Below are positions 41,150 through 52,800 of a stretch of 64,000 bases of DNA, piece after piece (the first letter of the stretch is position 1; every line of letters begins with the position of its first letter). This stretch comes from Ceratotherium simum simum (Eukaryota; Chordata; Mammalia; Perissodactyla; Rhinocerotidae). Below the pieces are notes generated by a model, which was not told the origin of the DNA, searched no databases, and saw only the letters and a list, made by a program, of their open reading frames with translations. The stretch spans positions 11,515,528-11,579,527 of the forward strand of contig NW_004454173.1 of NCBI RefSeq assembly GCF_000283155.1, read 5' to 3'. The translations under genes were made by a program, and so were the position numbers.

Positions 41150-41500
41150 CTATATGGCAACTTTGAGGAGGCGCTTGATGTCAGGCTCAATGTTGATGGT
41201 GGGGAAGGTGCGGCTGTAGCGTCGGAAGGGCTCCCCCTCCGGCCCAATAAGGAACTTCTCAAAGTTCCAGGACACATCTGAGCGGCGCACCGGGCTCCAA
41301 ATAATGAACTTGGGATCTGTCATGAGGGAAACTGGGTCATCGTAAGGGTAGGGGAGCTTGTCCTTCAGGTAGGCGAAGACAGGATGCTGGTTCTGACCAT
41401 TCACCTCACACTTTTGGACAAGGGTAAAGGTGGGCTGGAATCCACCCCCAGGGCGGACGTACTTGAGACTGTTCAGGATCTCCTCATTCTGACAGTTCTC
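41150..41500 (-). CDS. GPX2: GPX2 coding exon 2 and stop
   Basis: 351 bases: residues 75-190 ([12 protein letters not shown] to LLKVAI) and TAG. Acceptor CCTCCCCCAG immediately upstream on the minus strand. Confidence 0.97.
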   Translation of the reverse strand, partial: ENCQNEEILNSLKYVRPGGGFQPTFTLVQKCEVNGQNQHPVFAYLKDKLPYPYDDPVSLMTDPKFIIWSPVRRSDVSWNFEKFLIGPEGEPFRRYSRTFPTINIEPDIKRLLKVAI

Positions 41501-44266
41501 CTGGGGGAGGAAAAAACAAAGAGCATGGAAAAGGGAAGGGGGAAATGAAGGGTCCACAACATGCAAATCTCTCCCCCTCCTATACTCCCTTCCCAGGATC
41601 ATTCTTTTCTATGTATCTTTTTTTTTTTTCTCTCTGTTCTTTTTCTTTCTTCATTTGCTTTGTCTTACTCTTGCCTTGGAATTTTCCCTCTCACAGCTAT
41701 TGTTTGATGGCTTGCTAGCCACTTCTGAAAGTTCTCGCAGTTCCTAGCTTGGCTGTTCTTGTACTGAAAGATTTAGCACGTTTGGGTTGTTGCTTCTCTC
41801 TCCAATCCACTCTGAGCTGGTCTTAGGGCATCTGTCTGAAGCTTCAAGAACCTTGACTCAGGGCAGTAGAAAGAAGGAGAAAGGAGACTCAGGTCATACT
41901 GCCTAGAACCCTCCTTCTGCTTCCCTACCTGTATAAACCTGCACACACACGCACGCACGCACGCACGCACGCATGCACGCACACACATCCTGCCACCACC
42001 TTCCCTTTCCTTCTGCCCCAGTTTTGCCTCTGTTGCTTCTAATTACATGTCAGTATTGAGTATAGCTTCGCCTCTGCCCTACTCAGTTCTTCAAACTAGG
42101 GGTGAAACTGAGGCCTAGAGGAATGAGATTTATAGTTTCTTGCTTTCATCTTGCCTTGTCCTAGATCTGAAGCGCAGGTAGAAGGGAAGCTTTGATGAAG
42201 GAAGACCCCATCCATGGAAGTCTGCTTTCCAGGTGTCACAGAGGCAAAGTAAGTTAGAGACATCAATGAATGTACTCTAAATGGAATTCCTAAGTGACCA
42301 ACAGAGATGAATTAAATAGGGTAGAGGGGTTAGAGTTCTGGAATAGGCCAGGGGAAGGAGAAGTTAAGGAAATAAGTGCTTGAAGGCTAAAGGTTGTGAA
42401 TGTGTAATTGTCATTCCTTTCACTTCTAGGCTTCTATCCCAAGACTGACACCTACACTCACTCACTCTACTCAGCTATGAATGCTTTAGTTTTGAACCTG
42501 TTACCTTTCTTTCCCTCCCCACTGCCGTTCTTGTCCTATCCCCACTCAGCATTCCCCACCCCTGATAACCCTAAAAGGCCTGTGGAAACCCTTATTTTCC
42601 ATCTCTCCCCCCTAGTCTAAGAGTCAGATATCTCCCTCTGGGAGAAAGTTCCTGCCTCTGACCTACTAGAACCAATTAGTACAGTCAATTCCAGGCCATC
42701 ATGACATCTTGAGCCCAGAGTTGATCTCTATTATACTTCTTATCTCTTTTTTTTTTTCTTGAGGTCATATTGGTTTTTAACATTGTGTAATTTCAGGGGT
42801 ACATTATTATATATCAGCTTCTGTATAGACTGCATCATGCTCACCACAAATAGTCTAGTTTTAATCCATCACTATACATATGTGCCCTTTAGACTTCTTA
42901 TCTCTTAATGCAAATGGCTGGCTGGCTACTGGTAGGTTACAGATTCCCTCCAGCAACTAGCTAACCTGAAATGATGGCGTAAGGCTGGCTAGGGCCAGAG
43001 AGATACCTCTAAAGAGGTCTTGCCCTTTCTCTCTCTCCTGCCCTGGCCAAGCCTAGAAACAGACTGAGACAGGGAGGGAACAGTGAGAGCAGTAAGGTTT
43101 GGGCTCAGATTTGTCACAGCCAATGACACTTCAGCCTTCCTGCTTATATCTCTGCTAATCTTTTCCTTGCCTTCATGCCACTTGAATTGAACTAAGGGGA
43201 TTATAATTAGAGGGTTCACTTGAGGACATTCTGCCTGGTTGTGCTATTAAAATAATAAGTGAAAACAGAAGAATCCCTAAAAGACAACTCGAGGTGTGTG
43301 GGCTGAAGACCCATAACAACCTAACCCATCAATCAGAGACAAAAGTCCATGTGATGCCCAGCGGAAACACATGCACATTGCAAACCCTTAGCTTTCTCCC
43401 AAATTCACTCTCCACTTGGCTGATTTAAAACAAATAAAATCCTTCAATCCAAATAATAAAAGTTGCTTGTATTTGCATATTACTTTATATTTTTCAAGTT
43501 ACTTTTGTAGATTTTATTCTCTGAACCTCACAATAACCCTATGAGATAAGTGGTATTATCCCCAATTTACAGATGAGGAAACTAAAACAGAAAAATTGAG
43601 TGACTCTTCCTAGGGCACAGAGCCATTAAATAGCAGAAGCAAGTCTAGCTAGAGCTAAGGTCTCCTGAGTCAGTTCAATCCTAGTTTGATTCTTGATCTT
43701 CTAATTCCTCCACTTATTGATTCAACAAATATTTAATGAGTACCTTCTATACCCTAGGCACTGTGGACACAGTGGAGAGAAAAACAGACCTGGTACCAGC
43801 CCTCATGGAATACAGTGGAAAGACAATAAACAATAAAAATCCACACCCTCGGTGTTTAATCACAGACAGTTAGAGAATCATATATACTTCCCCTTGGTAT
43901 TCACATGTACCTAAAGACCTAGAGTAACAAAACATACCCCACAATTCCAGACACTCCAACACACATCGTTATTCTCCCCCTCCCCTTAGCCTACTAGAGC
44001 TACAGTGACCCAACTCCTTGGGTACAATACAAGGGACCCCTCACCTGATGTCCAAACTGGTTGCACGGGAAGCCGAGAACCACCAAGCGCCTGGGAAAGC
44101 GGCATTGCAGCTCGTTGAGCTGGGTGAAGTCCCGGGTGGTTGTGCCTCAGAGCGAGGCCACGTTCTCAATCAGCACCGCCCTGCCTCGGAATGTATTGAA
44201 ATCTACCTTCTCCCCATCCAGGCTGATAGCACTAAGGTCGTAGAAGGACTTAGCAATGTAAGCCAT
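41150..44266 (-). CDS. GPX2: GPX2, glutathione peroxidase 2 (selenoprotein)
   Basis: Complete gene for the gastrointestinal glutathione peroxidase, a cytosolic selenoenzyme that reduces hydrogen peroxide and organic hydroperoxides with glutathione. Exons 44266-44045 and 41500-41150 (minus strand) join in phase 0 to 190 codons plus TAG, the family length. An in-frame TGA at 44149-44147 is codon 40 in the ENVASL-Sec-GTT motif, the active-site selenocysteine. Gln74 (FGHQ) and Trp152-Asn153 (SWNFEKF) complete the catalytic set as known for the family. The protein lacks a signal peptide. A SECIS lies in the 3'UTR and an ARE-like site in the promoter. Ordinary translation would stop at codon 40, so an automatic caller would split or miss exon 1. 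GPX1 is the nearest alternative; the [11 protein letters not shown] start, length and location next to RAB15 favour GPX2. Confidence 0.97.
41942..41987. repeat. (ACGC)n/(AC)n microsatellite
   Basis: About 46 bases of alternating purine-pyrimidine, mainly CACG units with one ATGC change, inside the GPX2 intron. Confidence 0.9.
42749..42892 (-). mobile_element. Very short L1 insertion with TSD in GPX2 intron
   Basis: Minus-strand L1 3' tail only (about 144 bases), with poly-T at the left. Perfect 14-base duplication ACTTCTTATCTCTT lies at 42735-42748 and 42893-42906. A strongly 5'-truncated retrotransposition. Confidence 0.88.
43480..43690 (-). repeat. MIR SINE in GPX2 intron
   Basis: 'aataaccctatgagataagtgg', 'aatttacagatgaggaaact' and 'agccattaaatagcagaagc' match the complement of MIR. 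Confidence 0.8.
44045..44266 (-). CDS. GPX2: GPX2 coding exon 1 with Sec codon
   Basis: 74 codons from ATG (context GCACCATGG, a strong start) to Gln74, then donor GTGAGG. TGA at codon 40 (44149-44147) encodes selenocysteine. Confidence 0.97.
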
Positions 44267-44314
44267 GGTGCAAGTTCAGAGTGAGCCCCAGAGTGGGGTG
44301 AGCCCACTGAAGGG

Positions 44315-44324
44315 TCTATTAAAG
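44315..44324 (-). promoter_or_regulatory. GPX2: TATA-like element upstream of GPX2
   Basis: CTTTAATAGA on the minus strand, about 50 bases before the ATG. It is a weak match, and a short 5'UTR would be required. Confidence 0.3.
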
Positions 44325-44383
44325 GAGTGGGAAGGAAGGAGGAGCAGGAAGGGTCTCCCAGTGGGGCTTTGAGCATCCCCAGG

Positions 44384-44394
44384 ATGACTTAGCA
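44384..44394. promoter_or_regulatory. GPX2: Antioxidant response element (NRF2/MAF-type site)
   Basis: ATGACTTAGCA on the plus strand fits the RTGACnnnGC ARE core exactly. It lies 118 bases upstream of the GPX2 start. GPX2 is a known NRF2 target through a proximal ARE, so the placement is meaningful. Confidence 0.75.
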
Positions 44395-44639
44395 AAAACA
44401 GTCAGCCACCTGTAAGCTGTTGGAACAAGGAAGTTGCTCCTCCTATTTACAGACTCTGAATAAAGCCACCTCCTGCCCCACCCTGCTGGCACCCTGGGAA
44501 GGGCCAATTTGATATCTACGAGCAGACATGAATTATTCACTACTTGCAGGAAACCAGAGCCCCAAAGGTCAAATGAGGAGGAAAAAAGGGAGGGAGGGAT
44601 GCAGGATTGACTCCTACTTGCCCCAGCAAGTTGTTTTCA

Positions 44640-44705
44640 CCTGGCACAGACATTTATTGAGTGCCTGCTGAGTGCCAAGCTCTGCGCTGTGCAATTGAGA
44701 GGTCA
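44640..44705 (-). repeat. MIR SINE fragment
   Basis: 'tttattgagtgcctgctgag' and 'tgccaagctctgcgctgtg' match the complement of the MIR 3' part. Confidence 0.55.
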
Positions 44706-46305
44706 CGGTCCGCCGAGATCTGAAAGCTGAGGAAGAGAATTGGGGCGCATGTCCCTTGACTCAGACTATAACTGAAATGTACATATTACTGTTCACATTT
44801 TTCTCTTCATTGCTTTCCACAGGCACAAAATCAAAGGGACCCTTAGGAGAGCAGTGTGCGATTTTCTAGCAATAATGACTTGCAGTGCCTCAGCTTGCAC
44901 CAAGCTGAAGGGATGAAGTTTGTCTTGAAAAGTCTTTCAGTGAGTGATGTTACTTGTCCTGGAGAGCACATCTGCCTTCACCCCTGCACGGTCCCATCTC
45001 CTCTACTACACCCCACACCTGCCCCCACAGGGTCATGAGGATGCAGTCAGGAGGAGTCACAGAGCACTGGGTAAACTCAGAGGGGAAAGCCCGCACCTAT
45101 TTCCTCTTAGACAAAGGCTCAGTCCGGAAGACTTTCCAGAGGGGGTTGTGCTGTTCATTCCCACAGAAGGACGTGTGCAGGGAGTTGAAGCTGCTGCTGT
45201 TCTAGACCCAGCGAGGCCACCCAGGATGTTTTCAACACCAGCCATGCAATGAATTGCAGGTCGTCTGGGGACCTGCTAAGGGCTATCATGGGAGCACACC
45301 CCTGGAAGCCCACAGAAGCTAAAAACACCTCATGCTTTACTTCGTTCTTCCAAGCACCCACCAACTCAACAAATCCCTTTTTCTTTTTAATGCCTGGATT
45401 TCTCCATGCCAGTAAAAGTGGCAACTAGGCTTTACCCGGCTTTGGAGTTTTAGAGTGAAATTTCAATAGCAATGCAAATATTGACTAGAGAGTGTTTTCA
45501 CAGGTACTCTCCTTTGGGAACTGTCTCCTAGAACAAAGAATAAGCAAGGCTGGGGAGCAGCTGGTCTTGAGAATCTGATTTGTTGAGAAGATGGAGGAAC
45601 TACTTGCCAGGGAGTGCCCAGCTTTTCTGTCTTTTGTAGCCTGTTCCATGGCTGTTTATAGCATGTGGGCTCGCATGTCTCACCTGGCTGCTCTCTAAAA
45701 ACAAGCCTCCATTACCTAAGTGGGAATTGACTCTTTTGCCACTAGAAGAGGTGAGGTGGCAGGAAATGCAGCGTGAAGTGTGTACCCTGCTGAGGCTGGA
45801 TGGAGTTCCTAGAAGCAGCCAATAAATGTCCCTACCAAGCCACTGAGTCAGAACTTGGCCCTGACAGCGAGATAAGCTTTACCATGCATTTGCCAGATTT
45901 ACCTGCAAGCCTAGAGCTTCCCCAATACTCTCTGGGCTTCCAGACACCTCTCATTGGCTGCCTTCTGTGGGCAGAGAGGCAGTGTGGAGAGGCTACCCCT
46001 CTCCAGGAAGACCATGGAAGTTTCTGAGCTGAGGAGTGGGGTTCCCTCTTTCTTAGGCACACGCCATCCCTTCTCTCCAGGTGCAACCTAGGACCCTTTG
46101 AGTCACCCAGGTTCTCACCTTTCACGATTGAATAAAATTGATGAGGCTCTCCTAAAATACCTTTGTCTCCAACTTTACCTCAAACTTGCCCACGTTCCAG
46201 AAGCTATAACCTTGGACATGCACTAACAAGTGTGTGATTCCCACAGCTTTTCACAGGGACGGTAGTCGTTCTGGAAACTGCACTGGCTTAGTAGGCAGAA
46301 AGCCT
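44706..46305. other. GPX2-RAB15 spacer, no gene seen
   Basis: Non-coding sequence upstream of GPX2. Overlapping open frames of up to about 100 codons have no shared frame logic or domain. No repeat is clearly assigned. Confidence 0.4.
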
Positions 46306-46420
46306 AGGTCAGTGGTTCTCAACTCTGGCTGCAAAAGAAAATTGCTTATAGAGATTTTTATAAATAGAGATGGTCAAGCTTTACCCATCAGATTCCAATT
46401 CGCTGCTTTCTGTCACTCTA
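46306..46420 (+). repeat. MER5-type (hAT) fragment
   Basis: 'cagtggttctcaactctggc' is the standard left terminus of MER5-type elements, followed by a degraded body. Confidence 0.6.
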
Positions 46421-47114
46421 CCACTGTTACTTGGGGCCGTTAGGCACCTATTTCCTTATCTGTTGAACGTGGATAATCACCCTCCTTATCGCACACAGAT
46501 ATGGTTAGGATGGAGGACAGTACTACAAGTGCTCTGTAAACTGGAAAGTGCAGGTTAAGATCTTAGGCTACTGTCCTGCCATGTTTTACTCCTCCCTTCT
46601 TCATTCTATCCTTACCCCCAAACATGCTCTGCCTCTTCTATCAACTCCATACCCCAAAGTATAGTATTCAATACCCCAGGCCCTGGGATTCCAGTCTACC
46701 TTTCTCCCCCAGGGTATGCAATCACAGGGCTAGGATGAACTTCTGAAAGGTTACTTGAACCCTCCTCGTGCCTTCAGGAAGACCTGTTCCTGTTCCATCC
46801 CAGACAGATGAGAACCTTCTTGGCTTTCAAGACTCCCTCAGACATAGATATTGAGCACCCTCGCAATGACTCCACTTGATCTTACTTCTGCAGGGTAAGC
46901 CCACTGCAGAGCAATGGGGGCTTTGCTTGGGGCTCCTGTGCAGGCGGCATTAGGAAAGGTACAAACCGGAAGAAGTGTGTGGCTTCCATTGTCATTCTAC
47001 TGTTGTTGCTTTAGGGTTCTGGAGTCTCTTCCACCAGCACTGCCTCTCCCCCTTCCCCTTAACCGCCAGGGTCCAAGTGAGACCTACTCCCAGGGACTCA
47101 TACAGGCAGCCACA
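46421..47114. other. GPX2-RAB15 spacer, no gene seen
   Basis: No exon or repeat supported. Confidence 0.4.
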
Positions 47115-49729
47115 CCTGTGGTTTGAAATATTCTTTATTTTGTAAACATCTGTGTTTAAAATAGATGAACCCTGCTGACAATTCATATACTGGACCCGAG
47201 ACACAGTACACAAAGTTCACCCGTCATAGGGAGATGGTGGGGGCTCAGGAGCAGGTGGAGGGCCTGGGGCTGAGTCTCAAGACAGCAGGTGAGGAGGTGG
47301 CAAGGAGGAAACAGGCACTCCCTGCTCAACAGGCTGGGCTGAATGCCAGGTCCCAGGCCACCTCCTGGACTGGGGAAGTTTAGGGGTGAGGCCGACTCTG
47401 GTACCTGGTGAGCAGAGCTGCTCCGCAAATCCCAACCCTCCTCCTGCTCCCGTCTCTATCCCCAGCTGTGGCCGTTGTGGATGGGGCTACTCAAGCCAGA
47501 GTCCCGGCCCCATGTTTTCCCTTCCTGAACCCTTAGGATACAGCAAAAGTCGAGTCCCTCTTTCCCGAGGGGCCTAGGAGAGAAGGCAATGGTGCTCTGC
47601 CTGATCTCCAGGGAAAGCTGCAACACTGACCCACAGGTTGGCGCTAATGCCCACTAGAACTTCCCCTGACTCAAGTCCCTGGCTGAGGGCACACCGAGGG
47701 TTGGTATCACCACCCTCCCCTCAGTCTGATGCTGCATGTCCTGACACCTGAGGAGTCAGTCCTCAAGGAAGCAACGCCAGCCTTAGTCGTGACGTCATCC
47801 TAAAAAGCTCTCGAAGTCTCTCATTAGCCAACGATTTCTAACTACTCCTGCCCTCCTTTTCCTTCCGCTGTGCTAACCCATCCCCCGTTCCTACACCCTG
47901 AGATACCCTCTCCTGCTCTCCTGGTTTCATAAGAGCCAGGAGGAAAGGTTTGGTGATTTCATCCCCCACCCCCTTTTTGGAGAAGTAAGGAAGTGGGGCT
48001 CTTAATCTTTCACAGATTAAGCCCTTGGTTCATCAGTGAGCTCTGGGTTTTGGTCCTTCGTTGGTGAATGTTCACAGCCCAGTTCTTTGTTTTAGCTCCA
48101 GCCCCAGCCCTGCAGTGCGGCTAATGTGTGGTTTTAAGGATGATCCTCCTACCTGGGCTTCTCCATCTTGGGAAGGTAGGGAGGAACCCTACTAAGGCTG
48201 GTACCTGACTTGTTCCTTCCTTAAAGGGCCTCCTTCAAGCCACTCTTGGGCCACATGGGGTTAAAGAAACTTCTTCCTGAACAAAGAGCTCTGGAGGAGG
48301 GAGTCCGCTTCCCTCCACCTGTAGCCACAGTGCAGCTGGCACACCCTCAAGTCTCGTCCCTGGGAGCCAGGGGGGCAAGAGGAGCACTTTGTCGTGAAGG
48401 CTGAAGAGAACAGCACCAAGCATTTCTACCTGGGGCCTTCTTTCTTCCTTCCCATGAAGTCCTTCTCCACAAACTTTGGGTCTCAGGAAAACCATGAGAG
48501 CTGAAGGCTGGGTTCAGTGACAGACCACCAACGTGGTTATGTCACCTCTGACCAGCCAGAAAGTTGTGGCGTTTCCACAAGAAATGGAAGATGGGGCCCA
48601 GGAAGCCCTGCTGCTGCCATGTTCCCTCTGGTTTGCAAACTGCCATCCCTGGTCTGCAATCCCTTGCTCTTAACCTGATATATAGGAGCTCACCCTTCAT
48701 TTCCAAGCACTCGCCTTTCTGGAGTGCGTGGTTGGCTTGTCAGTATCATGGCCCCAGGGGTCTCCTTGCCCCTGCAGTGTCCTCAGGCCCTGGTCTCCAT
48801 CTTTATGTTCAGGAGCCCAGGTGGAGAGAAACTGTGTACACGCTGCATGGGAGGTAGAGAATGGAGGTGACTTTTTAACCCTGCCACCCCTCATCACTTT
48901 TTTCCTTCTCTGAAGTACCTGCCTCCAACCTCAGTTCCCCCAAGAGGCAGGTGGGCAGGCAGCCAAGCAAGGCCAAAGCTGGGGGCGGGCAGGGAGAGGT
49001 AGGACAGGCCCCGCTTGAGGACCACCAGTTTGGTGTTTCCTTCCTACCTTGACGTTCCGCTTCCCCAGGTCACTGGGGAGGCAGACCCATGGCACAAGAA
49101 GGGATGGGGAGGAAAGGAGGATAGGAAGAAGCACCCCGTAGCCTTTGGCCCACCCACAAAGCAGCAGGGCTTCTCCCCGGAGCAAAGCACGGAACATCCC
49201 CACGAGCCTGAGGCCACTCCCTTGGACAGGGTTAGTGAGAAAGGAAAGAAAGAGGCTGCACCAGCAGCCGCACAGCAGACACACAGGGAAAGGGGTGTGA
49301 GGGGCTGTGATACAAACACACCGGAGGGGAAGGGGACGGAGAGACAAGTGGGAAGAAGAGAAAAAAAGCAGAGGAGACAAGATGCACTGAGAAAGAAGGA
49401 GCCTTAAAGTGGCCTTGACTCCAGACTCGGCCATTGTCCAGGGTGCTCGGGGTGGTGAGACAGTGCTCATGGCACATTTGGGGCTCACAGCAGGCCTGCA
49501 GCTGGGGAATAGGCTGGAGGACACCACTCTAGGGTAGAGGGACTGGGGGCAGAGGCTGCTCGCAGATGACAGCAGCGCTGCTCTCAGGACCAGGCGGGGG
49601 GAATAGCAGCTACTAGTATTCAACAGGGTCACCCAAATGAGAGGAGAGGCCGGGCAAAGCCCAGCCTCCCTGCCTGCCCGCTGGCTTCCTGAGGGAGGGG
49701 GGATCGTGTGGGTGCTCCACGCAGGACCC
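47115..49729 (-). other. RAB15: RAB15 3'UTR
   Basis: Non-coding tail of RAB15, from the TGA at 49732-49730 to about 20 bases past a canonical AATAAA at 47139-47134 on the minus strand. Its length of about 2.6 kb fits the long 3'UTR of this gene in mammals. No strong earlier AATAAA was noticed on this strand. The upstream part contains an alternate-frame open frame that begins inside the last coding exon. Confidence 0.65.
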
Positions 49730-49888
49730 TCAGCACCAGCAGGTTTTCGAAGAGTTCGCTGGGCCCTCAGGTTTGCCCTCATCCTCCTCCAGCTCTGCCA
49801 ATGCCAACTCATTGCTGGCACGTGTCTGGAGGCCTTCCAGCTCCTTCCTATGGGCCTGCAGCACCAGCTCTGTCAGACGTGTGAAAGA
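49730..49888 (-). CDS. RAB15: RAB15 coding exon 7 and stop
   Basis: 159 bases: residues 161-212 and TGA. Acceptor TTTCCTAG. It encodes the hypervariable tail with acidic ELEEDEG and the terminal CWC lipidation motif. Confidence 0.96.
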   Translation of the reverse strand, partial: SFTRLTELVLQAHRKELEGLQTRASNELALAELEEDEGKPEGPANSSKTCWC

Positions 49889-52800
49889 CTAGGAAAGCAA
49901 GGGGCACAGGTTAGTCCAGCGTCCACTCCTCTTCCCCTGGCAACCCTGTAACTGCCCAAGGGGCACAGTCTCATCTCATCTTGGCTCCTATCTGCTGCCT
50001 TCTCTGCTCACCTCCTCACTCTGCTGGACTCATCCAAAGAGGCAGGGCAACTGGGCCCAGAGCTCTCACCTCTTTAATGTTGAGGTTGGTGCAGGCACTT
50101 GTTTCATAGAAGTCCATGCCATACTCCTTAGCCAGCTGCAAGAGAAGAACATTCCTGAAAGGGAGTCAGTAAGGGAAGGGAGATGCCCAGAGCACCTGGC
50201 CCATACTTCTGCCATCACACTCACAGCCCATGCTGTGTTGTGACAACTTCTCAGATAGGTAACTTCTCGGATGAGCCTGGGAGCTTCTAAGACACAGGCT
50301 AGCAGAGAATGGTATAAGATACTCCACGAATACACTCCTCCATTCCCCCACCCCCCTACACACACACACACACACACACATCTCATATCAGGAGACAGAG
50401 ACACCAAAATGTTGTGGCAGCATGGCAAATTAATGAAAAACATGGGCTTTGGAGTCAAACAGACCCAGGCTTGGATACCACTGCTGCCACTTAACAGCGG
50501 CACGACCTTGGACAAATTACTGATTCTCTCTAGGCCCCAGCTTCATCATCTGGTAAAGGAGGAGGAGAATGTCTACCAACCAAGGTAGCGGAATGATTAG
50601 ATGGGCTCATGCATCTCAAAGCACTTGCTTAGCACTGGGCCACCCATACAGTGCTCAGTAAATACTATTATTCTAGTAGGGTTTACTTCTACTTTCAAAT
50701 TTTTCAATGACCATGATCACTTTTTTACACCAAAAAAATCAAGTTTAAGTGCTAGTGGAATGCTATTGACTGAAGAGGGAGAGAAAAGCTCTTGAGGCTG
50801 TTGGAGTGGGTGGATGGCTCTTGTCTCAGGAGTATCCATCTTTGTTTCTGTTCTCCGGGAGGATGGTCTCCCTGTATGCTTGGACATTCCCTCTCTGCCC
50901 CCAGGGCTTCTCTGACGGTGGGCTCTTCATTCACTCATTTTCTTCCTACCTCTTTCCAGGCGTAAGGAGGACAGGGAGTGAGTGTGGAGGGAGTAGGGTG
51001 ACTGTAAGATGGTAGCTATGCCTGGATGCTGTTAGAGAAGTCAGCAACTTGAAGTCCTTCCTCATCCTAACACTGGGATGAACCCTTAAGCAGAGGTCAT
51101 CCTGCTATGGGGGACTTGGAGCTGGGACAGTTGCTGCCCAAGAGGTCTTTGTTTCAGGATGGACCCCGAATCACTGTTCTGAAGGACAGAAATGGCAACT
51201 CACCCAGGGCCTTAGGCTACTAGGGACATGTGAGGGTGGCCCTGGAAGGCAGCGGGAGACCCGAGGGATGGATTTGGCCAGCTCATTCCCACTTACCTGC
51301 TGCCCTTGCTCTCTTCCCACCTGCCGTTTCTGCTCTTCATCAGCCTTATTCCCTATAAGGATCTTCTGGACACCTTCTGGTGCATACTAGGGACAAAGGA
51401 TGGGCAGAACCGCCAGTGAGTGTTGCCTTTCCCTCCCATCTCCCCACCATACAGTCCACAGTGGCCTCCACACTGGCACCAAATTTAAGAGCCCTAGGGA
51501 CAGAGAGGGCTGACTGGGTACAGATGCCAGTCTCCCCCAAGTGCCAGGGCTGACCCCAGGGGTCCCAGAGGGGTGTTGTGGCGACAGCTTGGGGTAGAAG
51601 ACACTCTGGCTAGTACTGGTGCTCCCTTAGGTTGGACAACTGATAACTGAGCTGGAAAGGGCACTGGACTGAAGTCCAACCCCTCAGTCTACAGATGAGG
51701 AACTGGGGACTCAGACAGTTCAAATGGCTTGCCCAAGGCTCCACAGCGCTTGTGGCAGAGCCAGGACTAGAACCCCCGTCTCACAACTCCACCTGGTCCT
51801 CGGAGTTTGGGAAGGAAGCTGTTCACAGGGTAGGCTTTGACCTAACTTATTTCTGGGGAAGAAACAGCCATGGAGGCCTGGCAGGGTACAGAGCATGGAG
51901 GGCATGGAAGCTTGGGCTTCTTCCCCATGTCTTACTCACCCAGAGGTCTTCATCCGGGGCTGTGGAAGGCAAGGTTTCCTGGTAGCATTTGCTCGCCAAC
52001 CCCAAGAGCTTCAGCCCTTCCCAACTGGCCTCACTTTTCTTTCCCCTCTGAGGTGCCCTTCCCCCACCCCCGAGAGTGAGGCAGCATCTCCTACCTCATC
52101 CACATCACTGACCCACTTCATGATGTGCTGGTAAGAGCGCTCGCTGCTAATGTCGTAGACTAAAAATATTCCCTGAGGGAAAGAGAAGGAGAGAGAGATG
52201 GGGGAGGTTGACGCACAGAGACAGTGCACAGTCATGGGCCAGAAGCGGGTGTGGTACCTTAAACACTGGGTCCCACTCTCCCTGCTCCCTGCTTAGCATA
52301 ATGAGAATCCCTCAGCACTCAGAAACGTCTCCTTCTCTCTCAGACTCCCAAAGCTACTGCTTCCTAGTCCGATCACAGAACTCTCTGAGGTAGGAAGCTA
52401 CCAAATTCTTTGACCCAGGTCTTGGGTCTAGGGTAGAAGGTGAGGGTTGCAGACGTGCCTGTAGTGAGTGCTCAGAGAATAACTGATGAATGAATGTTCA
52501 GTGAACACCTGAAAGACTGCCCTGAGGCACCCCTCCCCAGCAGGCAATTCAAGGGCCCTATTTTGGGGGTCAGTGGCACAGATATCTCAAAACACCCGGA
52601 GCCGGGAGTATGGGTGGCAGCATCCCACCTCTAAACCCTGAAAAGGGCGGCTCACCTGGGCCCGTCGATAGTACTGCTTTGTGATGGTCTGATATCTCTC
52701 CTGCCCCGCCGTGTCCCTGCAGTAGAAAGCCGGTCCCTCAGAAGAGCAAGGACCATGGGAGCAGGTGGGGAGGGGAGGAACAGGAAAAACTGGGGAGCTG

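Larger units (their letters stand above)
41501..44044 (-). other. GPX2: GPX2 intron
   Basis: 2.5-kb phase-0 intron with GTGAGG donor and CCCCCAG acceptor. It holds a (ACGC)n microsatellite, a truncated L1 tail and a MIR. No further exon is seen. Confidence 0.9.

Noticed and set aside
49015..49407. 130-codon plus-strand open frame opposite the RAB15 3'UTR
   Set aside because: Low-complexity Lys/Glu/Arg-rich shadow of the long minus-strand frame, without independent support.
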